Shown here: piece after piece, positions 54,315-63,945 of the stretch
Numbering within the stretch: position 1 is the stretch's first letter
Layout of the letters: each line of letters starts with the position of its first letter
Assembly: GCA_013791885.1 (NCBI GenBank)
Contig: VMSZ01000031.1
Span: 1-63,974 of the forward strand
Direction of reading: 5' to 3'
Source: Sulfurimonas sp.
Lineage (GTDB): Bacteria; Campylobacterota; Campylobacteria; Campylobacterales; Sulfurimonadaceae
DNA: 63,974 nt
Notes under the pieces: generated by a model
Told to the model about the DNA's origin: nothing
The model's database searches: none
What the model saw: the letters and a program-made list of their open reading frames with translations, nothing else
Made by a program: the position numbers and the translations under genes

Positions 54315-57059
54315 ATGTTATTACGAATATTTATGCTTATGATTGTCTCCGTGCTCCTTTTGCAGGCTGAGCCGAGTCTTTCTGAAGTAAGAGAAGCCGT
54401 CAGCCAAAATCCGGCTCTTTTGGAAACTCCTCAAGCGAGGGCTATGATGGCTGAAAAGGGACTGACGGCTGAGCAAGTGAAGCAAAAGATTAGTGAGAAT
54501 AACACGACAAAAGACACAATAGAAGTAAGCAGTGAAAAGGCTATTAATGAAATAGACATAAATTCTACATCTGATGAACTTGTCACCCAAGAGAAAGAGG
54601 GTGAAGTCATTAATTTAGTGAATCCTTTTCTTTTTCAAAGTAGTGATGAATTGAGAAAAGCTTTAGTCCAAAAACAGCAAGATTTTACTTCAGTCAAACT
54701 CTCCCGTTATTCGGCAAGTTTTTATGCAAACAAAAATACAATCGACTCGACGTCCCTGCCAACACCTGAGGATTATGTTGTAACAGCGGGTGATACGATC
54801 AGTGTACATGTATATGGTGACAGAAACATAGACTATTTGCTTGATGTGAAAAATGATGGTGCTGTAGATTTGGAATTTATTGGGCCGCTTCGAGTAGCTG
54901 GAATGAAATTTATTGATGCCAAAGAGTATTTGGAAAGTCATTTAAAAGATCATTATAAAATGAGCAGTTTTAATATAAGTATGCAAAATTATTCTACTAT
55001 CCAGGTCACGCTTATAGGAGAAGTAAAATATCCCGGACTTTACAACCTCTCTTCATTCTCTACCGCAAAGGATTTATTGATTGCGGCAAAAGGTGTACGT
55101 GACAATGCTTCTGTGAGAGATATCGTCATTAAAAGAAATTCCAAAGTTATAGCAAGATTAGATTTCTATGACTTGCTCTTTGATGGAAAAGTTTCCGGTT
55201 CTACCATATTGAAGCACGGGGATGTTGTCATCATCAATAAGGCCGATAAATTGGTAAGTATTGATGGATATGTAAGTCATGCGGCAATATTTGAACTCAG
55301 TGAAAAAGAAAATTTAGATAAACTCATAGAATATGCAGGCGGATTAGAACCAAATGCTTCAAGTTCAAATATTAAAATAGACAGATACAGCGATAACGCT
55401 ACTTTTGAGACTTTTGAAGTAAGTTTCAAAGATGCTAAAAACTTTAAAATGAAAAATGGAGATAAGGTTTATATCTATCCTCTGGATTTTACAGCCGCAA
55501 GCAGTGTGAATGTTTATGGAAATGTGATTCGTCCGGGGAGCTATAGAATAGACGGTGATAAAACATTGAATGATTTTTTCAAGAAATCTCTCAAAGATGG
55601 CCTCAAAAAATTCTTTTTACCTGAAACTTATTTTGAATACGGAGTTATAAAGCGTTATACAAAAGAGTTGAATTATGCAACCCAATCGTTTAATTTATCT
55701 AAAGTGATGAATAATGAAGAGATAATAGAGCTATTCCCTAATGATCAAATCTTTATTTTTAGTAAAAATGATATTTTCTCAAACTCTTATGTCATAACAA
55801 AAGGTTCAGGTTTAATTAAAGAGGGGAAATTGCAGTATTACTCTGGGATTACACTCCAGGATGCAATTAATGCATCAGGAATTAACGGTATTTTAGATGA
55901 TAAAGTAAGAGTAACGACTTTTAATACTGAAGATTTTATGCCCAAAACAACTTTTTATTCTCTAAAAAATGATGGAAATATTTTACTAAGCGCTTATGAT
56001 GAGCTAGAAGTTTATGATTATTATGCTACACATATCTTAGAGCCGGTAAGTATTAAAGGAGAAGTTATAACTCCTGCTACACTTTATTATGAAAAAGGGA
56101 TGACTCTTAACGACTTAATAGTCAGTTCCGGTGGTTTAAACAAAACAGCCTATACAAAAAAACTTGAAATCATCAGATACTATATAGATGAAACGCATAG
56201 CCGCCAAAAAACTATTATGAGTATAAATGCGAATGAGACTAGTTTTAAAGAGTTTATGTTAGAGCCATATGATGAAGTGACAGTTTTCAAGATTCCAAAA
56301 TGGAATGAGAAAAAAGAGGTTGTACTTAAGGGTGAAGTGAGATTTCCAGGAACGTATACCATAGAAGGAACAGAACCTCTGAGTGAGGTGATTAAAAGAG
56401 CAGGCGGTTTTACAGAACATGCTTTTCTTCCAGGCGCAGTTTTTACAAGAGAGAGCATAAGACAAAATCAAGTTGAACAATATAACGATGCTCTGGCAAA
56501 AATCAAAAGAGAATTGGCAATATATAATGCAATGCCTGCAAATGCAAAAAAATCTGCTGCCATGGGACAATCGAGCGGCTCACTCAATGAAGTAATCGTT
56601 GAAGCACAAAAATATCAGCCCCTTGGACGTGTGAGCATTACTCTTGATGAGAATTTAACTACTTTTGAAGAAAGTCAATTTAATATAGTGCTTAAAGATA
56701 AAGATACTCTTACGATTCCTAGTCGAATAGATACGGTTACCGTTTTTGGAGAGGTATTTAATCCAACATCTTTTGTATATGATGATACAAAAGACATTGA
56801 TGAATACATAGCGATGGCGAGCGGTTATGCAAGATCTGCTGATACCTCAAATGTTTATATTATTCATGCGGATGGAACAAGCGAACCTGTTAATTCAGGA
56901 TGGCTCAGCGGCAGCGTAAACGTTCAAAAAGGCGATACTATCGTCGTACCTTTGAATATTAAAGAGTATGACAAACTTGAAGTTACCGACAGTGTAGCAA
57001 AAATTCTTGCAAGCTTTGCACTTACTATAGCTGCAATGAACAGTTTAGGTGTGTTTTAA
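54315..57059 (+). CDS. Polysaccharide export protein with repeated SLBB domains (Wza-like)
   Basis: A 914-residue secreted outer-membrane export component for a capsule or exopolysaccharide. A signal peptide (LLRIFMLMIVSVLLLQAE) without a lipobox, a polar region to about 145, the Poly_export domain about 150-230 (EDYVVTAGDTISVHVYGD), then about five SLBB domains, each with a VTLIGEVKYPGLY-type strand (positions near 235, 395, 575, 665, 800). A hydrophobic end (VAKILASFALTIAAMNSLGVF) could sit in the outer membrane. It is larger than E. coli Wza (379). The TAATG junction couples it to the Wzz-like gene. Confidence 0.88.
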   Translation: MLLRIFMLMIVSVLLLQAEPSLSEVREAVSQNPALLETPQARAMMAEKGLTAEQVKQKISENNTTKDTIEVSSEKAINEIDINSTSDELVTQEKEGEVINLVNPFLFQSSDELRKALVQKQQDFTSVKLSRYSASFYANKNTIDSTSLPTPEDYVVTAGDTISVHVYGDRNIDYLLDVKNDGAVDLEFIGPLRVAGMKFIDAKEYLESHLKDHYKMSSFNISMQNYSTIQVTLIGEVKYPGLYNLSSFSTAKDLLIAAKGVRDNASVRDIVIKRNSKVIARLDFYDLLFDGKVSGSTILKHGDVVIINKADKLVSIDGYVSHAAIFELSEKENLDKLIEYAGGLEPNASSSNIKIDRYSDNATFETFEVSFKDAKNFKMKNGDKVYIYPLDFTAASSVNVYGNVIRPGSYRIDGDKTLNDFFKKSLKDGLKKFFLPETYFEYGVIKRYTKELNYATQSFNLSKVMNNEEIIELFPNDQIFIFSKNDIFSNSYVITKGSGLIKEGKLQYYSGITLQDAINASGINGILDDKVRVTTFNTEDFMPKTTFYSLKNDGNILLSAYDELEVYDYYATHILEPVSIKGEVITPATLYYEKGMTLNDLIVSSGGLNKTAYTKKLEIIRYYIDETHSRQKTIMSINANETSFKEFMLEPYDEVTVFKIPKWNEKKEVVLKGEVRFPGTYTIEGTEPLSEVIKRAGGFTEHAFLPGAVFTRESIRQNQVEQYNDALAKIKRELAIYNAMPANAKKSAAMGQSSGSLNEVIVEAQKYQPLGRVSITLDENLTTFEESQFNIVLKDKDTLTIPSRIDTVTVFGEVFNPTSFVYDDTKDIDEYIAMASGYARSADTSNVYIIHADGTSEPVNSGWLSGSVNVQKGDTIVVPLNIKEYDKLEVTDSVAKILASFALTIAAMNSLGVF

Positions 57060-58000
57060 TGAACAATTCTGAGGCAAATAAGGCACAATATTTAGAAGAA
57101 GATGAGATAGATTTACGAGAACTCTGGAAAACTGTTTTATCTGGCAAGAAGATTATTTTTACTCTTGTTGCAATTGTTGTTTCGGTAACATTCATTTATG
57201 TTTTGAATTTGCCCAATGTATACAAATCTGAGGCTGTGCTTATACCTAGCGAAAGTAAAACAAGTGGCCTTGGCGGTCTTGGCGGTTTGGCTGCTATGGC
57301 TGGAGTAGATATCGGCGGCGGTGGTACAATGACCCCTGATGTTGCGTTTAATTCATTACTTGGTAATTACGAATTTATGCGTAAGTTTGTTATTGATAAT
57401 AAAATAGCAGAACGTAAAATAGATAAAGATTTTGACAAAAATTATGTGTTTGCTTTAGGCTATAGAGGTGTTTATGATTTTTTTCATTCAAAAGACGGCA
57501 GCAAAAAAGAACGAGACTTTGAAGATGATGTTTACAAAACAGTCAAGGATATTTCGGCAAACTTTTCTATAAGCAGTGATAAAAAAACTGCACTGATAAG
57601 TGTTACGTTTACAGATAGTGACAGAAATTATCCTCCTCTGCTTATAGAGATGTTTTTAAAAGATGCAAGTAAATATTTAGTAGATAATAATCTTAGAATT
57701 ATTAACAATAAGCTTGGATATTTTGAAGCAGAACTGCGTAAATCTGAAGGTTTTGAGCTACGTCAAAGTATTTCGGCAATGGTTTCAAAGATACTCGAAG
57801 AAAAAGTGATTATGCAGTCTAAGGTCTATTATCAATGTGATATATTAACAAAACCCGCCCCTGCATATATAAAAGATAAAATAAAACCTAAACGCGGACT
57901 TATTTTAGTTGTTTCGTTTGTGACAAGTATTATCATTGGGATATTTTTAGTTTTCTTTTTACAGTTTATTAAAGAAGATTCTACAGAACAAAAGCTTTAA
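57059..58000 (+). CDS. Wzz-family chain-length determinant / polysaccharide co-polymerase
   Basis: A 313-residue inner-membrane protein with two helices: about 31-51 (IIFTLVAIVVSVTFIYVL) and about 280-303, and a periplasmic, partly coiled-coil domain between them. The N-terminal EIDLRELWKTVLSGKK, the RSEAVLIPSESK-like segment and a glycine-rich stretch (GLGGLGGLAAMAGVDIGGGG) are typical. There is no tyrosine-kinase domain. It works with the SLBB protein; glycosyltransferases and Wzy are not in this window. Confidence 0.87.
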   Translation: MNNSEANKAQYLEEDEIDLRELWKTVLSGKKIIFTLVAIVVSVTFIYVLNLPNVYKSEAVLIPSESKTSGLGGLGGLAAMAGVDIGGGGTMTPDVAFNSLLGNYEFMRKFVIDNKIAERKIDKDFDKNYVFALGYRGVYDFFHSKDGSKKERDFEDDVYKTVKDISANFSISSDKKTALISVTFTDSDRNYPPLLIEMFLKDASKYLVDNNLRIINNKLGYFEAELRKSEGFELRQSISAMVSKILEEKVIMQSKVYYQCDILTKPAPAYIKDKIKPKRGLILVVSFVTSIIIGIFLVFFLQFIKEDSTEQKL

Positions 58001-59245
58001 TTATTTTACAACCCCAGTCCCGCTCGAGTTTGCCGAGTGGTAGATTGTGACTCCGTTTTTTCGTGCATAATAGCGCATAAGCAGTTTTTGGAGTGTCGGC
58101 TCAATAGACGGTGCAAACCATGCATTATTGCTTATTGCAACCATAAAATCAACCTCTCCCTCGTAAAGTTCACTGCATGTTGCCTCGTAGCAGACTGCGT
58201 TTCTGAACTTGACTCCTTTGATAAGAAAATCAGTCGGTTTGTCGGCTCCTGTAAAATCTGATGCTCCTGCAAAAAAAGTATCATTAATGATTTTTTTTGC
58301 AAAATTTGGAAGAGGAATATACTCACCAAAAGGTACAAGCACCATTTTTTTTGCGACTTCATAAACGCCGTTTTGGAACATATAGGTCACATTATAATTT
58401 TGATTTTCTTCATAAAGCAGTGAACCAGTGACAATGCTTATGTCGTAGGAATACTGTAAAAGAGTGTCCATTATTTGCGGATTTTTATTCATGTACAGAG
58501 GAAAAACTGACTCGGGCAAAACTACGACGTCATAACCTTCATCTCTTGCGTATTCAATCTCTTTGTAGACCATAGTAATGGTTCCAGAAAGGTTTTCACG
58601 CTGCCATTTTTCTTCTTGGAGCATATGTGTTGCAACAAGTTTTATCTTCAAGGGTGTATCTTTTTGTACGGGAGTGTAAAAATTAAACGCAGCGATAAGG
58701 AGAAAAAGCGGTGTATATTTCCACTGTGCTTTAATGTAGTCTGGAAGTGTGAGCGCGAGCAAAACAAGCGCGAGTTGATACTTGAAAACGCCGATGTAGC
58801 TATCGACAAAAATAAGTTCTATCTGCATCCAGTTAAAATCAAAAGGTTCAACAAAACTTAGCCCAAAAAGAAGTAAAGCTCTGAGATAAACTTTATGTGT
58901 AAGCGCTAAAACGCCAAAAAAAAGCATATATACAAGGGCAAAACCAAGAGTAATAAAAGGTGTCATAAAGCCTACGCCTTGGTATTTGAAACTGTAGCCA
59001 ATCCAGTAAAACCATGCTAGGCCGATGAGAAAGCCGGCGATTAAAACAGCACGCTTTGGCATGTAGAGAAAAAGGGTCAAAGCAGTGAGCCCAAAAAGAG
59101 TATTAATGATTTTAAGAGTTATTCCATAATGTTCTAAATAGAGAAAAGTACTAAAAAGTACAGCGGTCAGAACACCCAAAAAGAGTTCAAATAAGAAAGA
59201 TTTTTTTGCATTTCGTGATTGTTGTAAGAATGTTATCATGCGCAA
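58001..59245 (-). CDS. lnt: Apolipoprotein N-acyltransferase
   Basis: The last lipoprotein-processing enzyme, which N-acylates the diacylglyceryl cysteine at the inner membrane. It has 414 residues: about eight membrane helices to residue 185, then a periplasmic nitrilase domain with the Glu in VVLPESVFPLY, Lys in the VPFGEYIPLP region and Cys in NAVCYEATCSELY. It is shorter than E. coli Lnt (512). It abuts the Wzz-like gene convergently with no gap. Confidence 0.94.
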   Translation of the reverse strand: MRMITFLQQSRNAKKSFLFELFLGVLTAVLFSTFLYLEHYGITLKIINTLFGLTALTLFLYMPKRAVLIAGFLIGLAWFYWIGYSFKYQGVGFMTPFITLGFALVYMLFFGVLALTHKVYLRALLLFGLSFVEPFDFNWMQIELIFVDSYIGVFKYQLALVLLALTLPDYIKAQWKYTPLFLLIAAFNFYTPVQKDTPLKIKLVATHMLQEEKWQRENLSGTITMVYKEIEYARDEGYDVVVLPESVFPLYMNKNPQIMDTLLQYSYDISIVTGSLLYEENQNYNVTYMFQNGVYEVAKKMVLVPFGEYIPLPNFAKKIINDTFFAGASDFTGADKPTDFLIKGVKFRNAVCYEATCSELYEGEVDFMVAISNNAWFAPSIEPTLQKLLMRYYARKNGVTIYHSANSSGTGVVK

Positions 59246-59322
59246 TTATACACATATTCAGTCCTATGTTAATATAGTTTTTGTATAATCGCCGCAATTT
59301 AAACAAAAAAGGAATTTTCAAC

Positions 59323-59589
59323 ATGGAAATTATTTCTCAATTATTACCGTTCGTATTTTTAATCGCAATTATGTATTTCGTGATTATTCGTCCACAACAA
59401 AAAGAGGCAAAAGCTAAAGCAGAAATGATAGCGGCACTTAAAAAAGGTGATAAAGTGATTACAAATGGCGGATTTATTGTTGTAATCAATAAGGTTGAAG
59501 AAGAGTTTTTAAGCGTGAAAATGAATGATGATGTGATAGCTAAAATTACAAAAGATTCTGTGGCTAAGAAGTTTCAGGATGAAATTTAA
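59323..59589 (+). CDS. yajC: Preprotein translocase subunit YajC
   Basis: An 88-residue single-pass protein of the SecDF-YajC complex: MEIISQLLPFVFLIAIMYFV, then IRPQQKEAKAKAEMIAAL and KKGDKVITNGGFI. The ATG at 59323 has AAAAAAGGAA upstream, and a -10-like TATAAT (59284-59289) precedes it. It overlaps secD by 11 nt. Confidence 0.95.
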   Translation: MEIISQLLPFVFLIAIMYFVIIRPQQKEAKAKAEMIAALKKGDKVITNGGFIVVINKVEEEFLSVKMNDDVIAKITKDSVAKKFQDEI

Positions 59590-61144
59590 TTATAGAATAG
59601 CCATTTTTGCATTAGCAATAATCTTTGGCATTGTATTTTCAATTCCTTCCCTTTTGCAGACGCAAGAAGGGAAAAAAGTTTCTTTAGGTCTTGATTTACA
59701 GGGCGGACTTCATATGCTTCTTGGCGTTAAAACGGAAGAAGCTACAAAGTCCCGCATTAAATCATTGGCTGCGAGTATTAAACACTTTAGCGAGCGAAAA
59801 GATATTCTTATTGATTCTTTGACATTTGATGAAGTCTCTGTCTCTTTTAAACTTTTAGACAGTGATGATTTAAAAACAATACAAGAATTTTTGGCTGCTG
59901 TTGAGGGCGCAACTATTGTCTTAAACGGAGAAGAAATCTCTTTGAGTTTAACTCCGCAAGAGATAGAAAAAACAAAACAGCAGGCAATCTCTCAAGCCAT
60001 CGAGACTATACGTAACCGTTTGGATCAGTTTGGTCTGGCTGAGCCTGTAGTTGCTCGTCAGGGTGAAGAAAAAATTCTTGTACAGCTTGCAGGTATTAAA
60101 ACGCAAGAAGAGGAACAACGCGCGCGTGAGCTTATTTCTCGTGCTGCAAAACTTGAACTTATGGCAGTAGATGAAGGCAAAGTAGCTCGCGTTTACAACA
60201 TGAGCCATGCAGATGCCGCGGCTTATGGCGATGTGATTTTAGAAGATGCAAAAAATCCTGAAGTGAAACATTTGGTTCATGAGATTCCTATTTTAGACGG
60301 TGGAATGCTTACAGATGCTTCTGTAGGGTTTGATCAAAACAACCGCCCTGTCATTAATTTTAAACTTAATGCAGAGGGTGCTGAAATATTCGGTGACTTT
60401 ACAGGAAAAAGCGTAGGAAAACGCTTGGCGATTGTTTTAGATGGGAAAGTTTACTCTGCTCCAAATATTAATGAACGTATTGGCGGTGGAAGTGGACAAA
60501 TTTCCGGTGACTATACCGTTATGGAAGCACAGGATTTAGCTATTGCGCTTCGTTCAGGCGCACTTTTAGCTCCGATTTATCTGATGGAAAAACGCTCAGT
60601 CGGCCCAAGTTTAGGTGCTGACAGTATTCAGGCGAGCTTAATTGCTCTTGTGGGCGGCTTTGTTTTGGTTATTATATTTATGGTTGTTTATTACAGAGCA
60701 GCCGGTGTTATTGCAAATATTGCATTGATTGCAAACTTGTTTATAATATTAGCTGTTATGAGTCTCTTTGGAGCGACGTTGACACTCCCGGGTATGGCGG
60801 GTATAGTGCTTACTGTAGGTATGGCGGTAGATGCGAATGTTATTATCTCAGAGAGAATCCGTGAACTTCTCAATGAGGGTAAATCAATGCACAAAGCCAT
60901 AGAAGAGGGATATTCAAACGCAATGAGAGCTATTTTAGATGCAAATATTACTACTCTTATTGCAGCAATTGTACTTTATGCTTATGGAACAGGAGCAATT
61001 AAAGGGTTCGCTATTACGATAAGTATAGGAATTCTTGCTTCTATGCTCACAGCTATTCTTGGAACACACGGCATATATGAGATGCTGGAGAGCAAGATAC
61101 AAAAAAGTAAAAACAACCTTTTTTGGTTTGGGATTAAGGCATAA
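59579..61144 (+). CDS. secD: Protein translocase subunit SecD
   Basis: A proton-motive-force-driven aid to Sec export, 521 residues. Six membrane helices: one N-terminal, then a large periplasmic P1 domain (VSLGLDLQGGLHMLLG, then RNRLDQFGLAEPVV), then five more after residue 355. The TM4 motif MAVDANVIISERIREL carries the conserved Asp and Arg for proton conduction. secF follows 2 nt later. Confidence 0.97.
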   Translation: MKFNYRIAIFALAIIFGIVFSIPSLLQTQEGKKVSLGLDLQGGLHMLLGVKTEEATKSRIKSLAASIKHFSERKDILIDSLTFDEVSVSFKLLDSDDLKTIQEFLAAVEGATIVLNGEEISLSLTPQEIEKTKQQAISQAIETIRNRLDQFGLAEPVVARQGEEKILVQLAGIKTQEEEQRARELISRAAKLELMAVDEGKVARVYNMSHADAAAYGDVILEDAKNPEVKHLVHEIPILDGGMLTDASVGFDQNNRPVINFKLNAEGAEIFGDFTGKSVGKRLAIVLDGKVYSAPNINERIGGGSGQISGDYTVMEAQDLAIALRSGALLAPIYLMEKRSVGPSLGADSIQASLIALVGGFVLVIIFMVVYYRAAGVIANIALIANLFIILAVMSLFGATLTLPGMAGIVLTVGMAVDANVIISERIRELLNEGKSMHKAIEEGYSNAMRAILDANITTLIAAIVLYAYGTGAIKGFAITISIGILASMLTAILGTHGIYEMLESKIQKSKNNLFWFGIKA

Positions 61145-61146
61145 AT

Positions 61147-62118
61147 ATGGAAATGTTTAAATATACAAATAACTTAAACTTTATGGGCAAATCAAAATTT
61201 GCTCTTGTAGTTTCAGTACTTTTAGTTTTAAGTTCTTACATTATTCTTGCAACAAAAGGGCTAAACTACGGTGTTGACTTTGCCGGAGGGACAGTTGTTC
61301 AAGTAAAATATACAGCGGATGCTCCTATTGATGTGATGAGAGAGAAGTTAAAATCTGATGCTCTTTTTGATGGTGCTAGTATCACTGAATTCGGTTCTGC
61401 TGATGAAGTGGTCATTCGCATGAAAAGTACTTCTGCGAGTGTTACGGTAGACATCGGCGATGTTACCCGTGAGGCGCTCAAAGGAACAGGTGAGTATGAG
61501 ATTCGCCGTGTAGACATTGTAGGGCCGAAAGTTGGAAGCGAGCTGAAAGAAAAAGGTGTGATGTCTCTTCTTCTGGCAATTTTAGGGATACTTATCTATG
61601 TTGCGTTTCGCTTTGAGTGGCGTTTTGCCGTTGCTTCGATTGTGGCGCTCGTGCATGATATATCCATTGCTCTTGGTGCTATTGCCTTGGTCGGACTTGA
61701 TGTAAACCTCGATGTTTTGGCGGCATTATTGACAATTTTAGGGTATTCACTCAATGATACAATCATCGTTTTTGACCGTATTCGTGAGGGAGTAGTTGAA
61801 AATAGAACAGGGGAGTTGGAAGATACTATTAATGAGTCTGTGACAAAAACACTCTCAAGAACGACTTTAACATCATTGACAACACTTTTTGTGGTCTTTA
61901 CGCTTTTCATGTTCGGCGGTGAGATTATTCACTCTTTTGCGTTTACTCTGCTTGTGGGTATAGTTGTGGGAACATACTCATCTATTTTTGTTGCGTCACC
62001 TATTTTACTTTGGTTTGGTTTTGATGTTAAAAAATATCACATCAAACTCTCAGAAAAAGCAAAACGTGAAGCTGATAAACAAAGAATGCGTGATCAGTTT
62101 GAATCAGGGGTTATGTAA
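61147..62118 (+). CDS. secF: Protein translocase subunit SecF
   Basis: Partner of SecD, 323 residues. Six helices, with GLNYGVDFAGGTVVQV in the first periplasmic loop, VGPKVGSELKEKG, and the conserved SLNDTIIVFDRIREG and SRTTLTSLTTL. The charged C-terminus is cytosolic. It completes the yajC-secD-secF operon. Confidence 0.97.
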   Translation: MEMFKYTNNLNFMGKSKFALVVSVLLVLSSYIILATKGLNYGVDFAGGTVVQVKYTADAPIDVMREKLKSDALFDGASITEFGSADEVVIRMKSTSASVTVDIGDVTREALKGTGEYEIRRVDIVGPKVGSELKEKGVMSLLLAILGILIYVAFRFEWRFAVASIVALVHDISIALGAIALVGLDVNLDVLAALLTILGYSLNDTIIVFDRIREGVVENRTGELEDTINESVTKTLSRTTLTSLTTLFVVFTLFMFGGEIIHSFAFTLLVGIVVGTYSSIFVASPILLWFGFDVKKYHIKLSEKAKREADKQRMRDQFESGVM

Positions 62119-62198
62119 AATCATTCTAAAAACAACTTTTGCTAAATGATGTTATAATTTTAAGTAATAGATGATTTTGGTAACAAGGTGTAAATGTT

Positions 62199-63305
62199 AT
62201 GTTTGATTTAAAAAATTTCTTTTTATGGAATAACGATTTTTTTAACTTTGAAGATAGAGAAATTTCAAACCATTACCATGATTGGTACAGACACGCAAAA
62301 CAGGGGCATATAACTGCTGTAAGTGCCTTAACCGCTGTTTTATATCTTTTATATTACCAGCTTAACAGACTCGTCGCTCCGCAGGAGTTGATGAGTTATA
62401 TGATGATTATAGAGTTGTGTCTCCTTCCTTTAGCGCTTTTTACCATAAGTTATCTCAGTGCAAAAAAAATCAATTACAATTTTATGATTGCTCTGTTGAT
62501 GTTGGCTCCGGTAGTCGCAGCAACAGGCAATATGCTCATAGTTGGCAGACTTGAAGTGCCTCAAACATATTTAACTGAAGTCTATCTTATAATTGTTTGG
62601 GTATTTATATTGTCTGGACTAAGACTTTTACATGCAACCATTAGTGTTATAGGCATGATTGTATTTTCTCTTGGCATGAGTTATTTTATATATCCTCTTC
62701 CAAAAGATATTTTTATTATGCATATTTTTTGGCTTTTTCTCTCCTTCTCTCTTGGTTTTTTTGGAGCGTATGTTTTAGAAAAGTTAAGTAAAGATACATT
62801 TTTAGCTTATGAAGAACTTATTGTTCTCTCAGCCACAGACAGTTTAACCGGATTTCAGGATAAGAAACATCTGGAAGAAATTATAGACAAAGAGATAAGC
62901 AGAAATCTACGCTATGGACATCACTTTTCACTTTTATCTTTAGATATAGACAATTTCGGTGACATTAATAAAACGTACGGAAATCAGGTCGGCGATCTTG
63001 TGCTCATCGAGATGGCAAAATTGATTAAACAGCAGATTCGTCTCTCAGATACTGTTCTTCGTCTGGGCGGAGAAGAATTTGTGATTGTTTATCAAGAGAC
63101 GGATGCTCAAATAGCTAAAAAGCTTGCCGAGAAACTTCGACATGCAATTGAACAATATGACTTTAAAAGCGTCGGTAAGAAAACTATAAGTGCAGGAGTT
63201 ACGTCCTACAAAGAACATGACGATGCACATCTTATGATAGCCAGAGCTGAGGCCGCATTAAGCAAAGCAAAAAGTAAAGGTAAAAATCGAATAGAAACTT
63301 TATGA
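62199..63305 (+). CDS. Membrane-bound GGEEF diguanylate cyclase
   Basis: A 368-residue protein with six hydrophobic helices (about 35-205) as a membrane sensor and a C-terminal cyclase domain. The active site is GGEEF near residue 290, and RLSD, five residues upstream, is a product-inhibition I-site. ATDSLTGFQDKKHLEE opens the catalytic domain. AAGGTG precedes the ATG at 62199. The membrane part resembles 7TM/MASE-type sensors of unknown ligand. Confidence 0.92.
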   Translation: MFDLKNFFLWNNDFFNFEDREISNHYHDWYRHAKQGHITAVSALTAVLYLLYYQLNRLVAPQELMSYMMIIELCLLPLALFTISYLSAKKINYNFMIALLMLAPVVAATGNMLIVGRLEVPQTYLTEVYLIIVWVFILSGLRLLHATISVIGMIVFSLGMSYFIYPLPKDIFIMHIFWLFLSFSLGFFGAYVLEKLSKDTFLAYEELIVLSATDSLTGFQDKKHLEEIIDKEISRNLRYGHHFSLLSLDIDNFGDINKTYGNQVGDLVLIEMAKLIKQQIRLSDTVLRLGGEEFVIVYQETDAQIAKKLAEKLRHAIEQYDFKSVGKKTISAGVTSYKEHDDAHLMIARAEAALSKAKSKGKNRIETL

Positions 63306-63362
63306 TTGGCGATGGGTTTCTACAGTTTTTGCTAAATTTTTTTCAGTCACACCTTAAGAATG

Positions 63363-63396
63363 TTTGAGTATAATCACTCAAATTAATTTACTCAAA
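63363..63396. promoter_or_regulatory. Palindromic element with a repeated half-site
   Basis: TTTGAGT (63363-63369) and ACTCAAA (63376-63382) form an inverted repeat with a 6-bp centre that contains TATAAT-like sequence, and ACTCAAA recurs at 63390-63396. It lies 61 bp before the DUF6394 start and may be a promoter operator; the half-site resembles that of the HAIR element but the spacing does not. Confidence 0.4.
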
Positions 63397-63456
63397 TTAG
63401 TTGTGTTTTTGGCATTTTGTCCAAGGATTTACAGCTGAATAAGAAGGAATGGAACG

Positions 63457-63795
63457 ATGGATTGGGGCAAGGTAATATATGTGTTTTTCTCTTTAATGAG
63501 TTTAACATCGATAGCGGGTTTTTTATATGAACACAGTGCAGTTGGGCTTTTTGTTGCGGCAAGCCTAAATCTAGTTTCCACATTTTTGAAAATCGGGGTA
63601 AGAAACCTTCTCTCAGCAGAGCTTTTGGCTTCCTCTTTAGTAGCGGACTTACACCTTATCCCTGCGTTTATCTATCTTGAAATCGCCGGCAATTTAGAAT
63701 GGGCGATGGCTCTGGCAGTCGGCGCACTTATAGCAAATATCTTTTCTATGGGACTTGTTTACATAGAAAGCTCAAAAACACACGACGAATATTAG
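63457..63795 (+). CDS. DUF6394-like small membrane protein
   Basis: A 112-residue inner-membrane protein with three or four helices (KVIYVFFSLMSLTSIAGFLY, VGLFVAASLNLVSTFLKI, LAVGALIANIFSMGLVYI). It matches my memory of the DUF6394 family common in this phylum, often upstream of leuS. The function is unknown. AAGGAATGGAACG precedes the ATG. Confidence 0.75.
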   Translation: MDWGKVIYVFFSLMSLTSIAGFLYEHSAVGLFVAASLNLVSTFLKIGVRNLLSAELLASSLVADLHLIPAFIYLEIAGNLEWAMALAVGALIANIFSMGLVYIESSKTHDEY

Positions 63796-63812
63796 GTCCA
63801 TAATTTATAGCA

Positions 63813-63921
63813 CTAAATGAGCAAAACAAGAGAATCGTTCGCATAGCGATGTTTCTTTAGAAAGCTCATTTAGCTACGCTTCAACCGCTAAGGTTACTGA
63901 AGCTTGACTCCAAAGGAGTCA
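63813..63921. repeat. Tandem hairpin array, copy C
   Basis: CTAAATGAGC (63813-63822) pairs perfectly with GCTCATTTAG (63864-63873) around a 41-nt inner hairpin. Two more follow: GCTTCA..AACC with GGTT..TGAAGC (63878-63903) and TGACTCC-AAA-GGAGTCA (63905-63921). It lies between the DUF6394 gene and the leuS start. Confidence 0.65.
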
Positions 63922-63945
63922 GAATTTAAAAAATTAGGAATTTTT

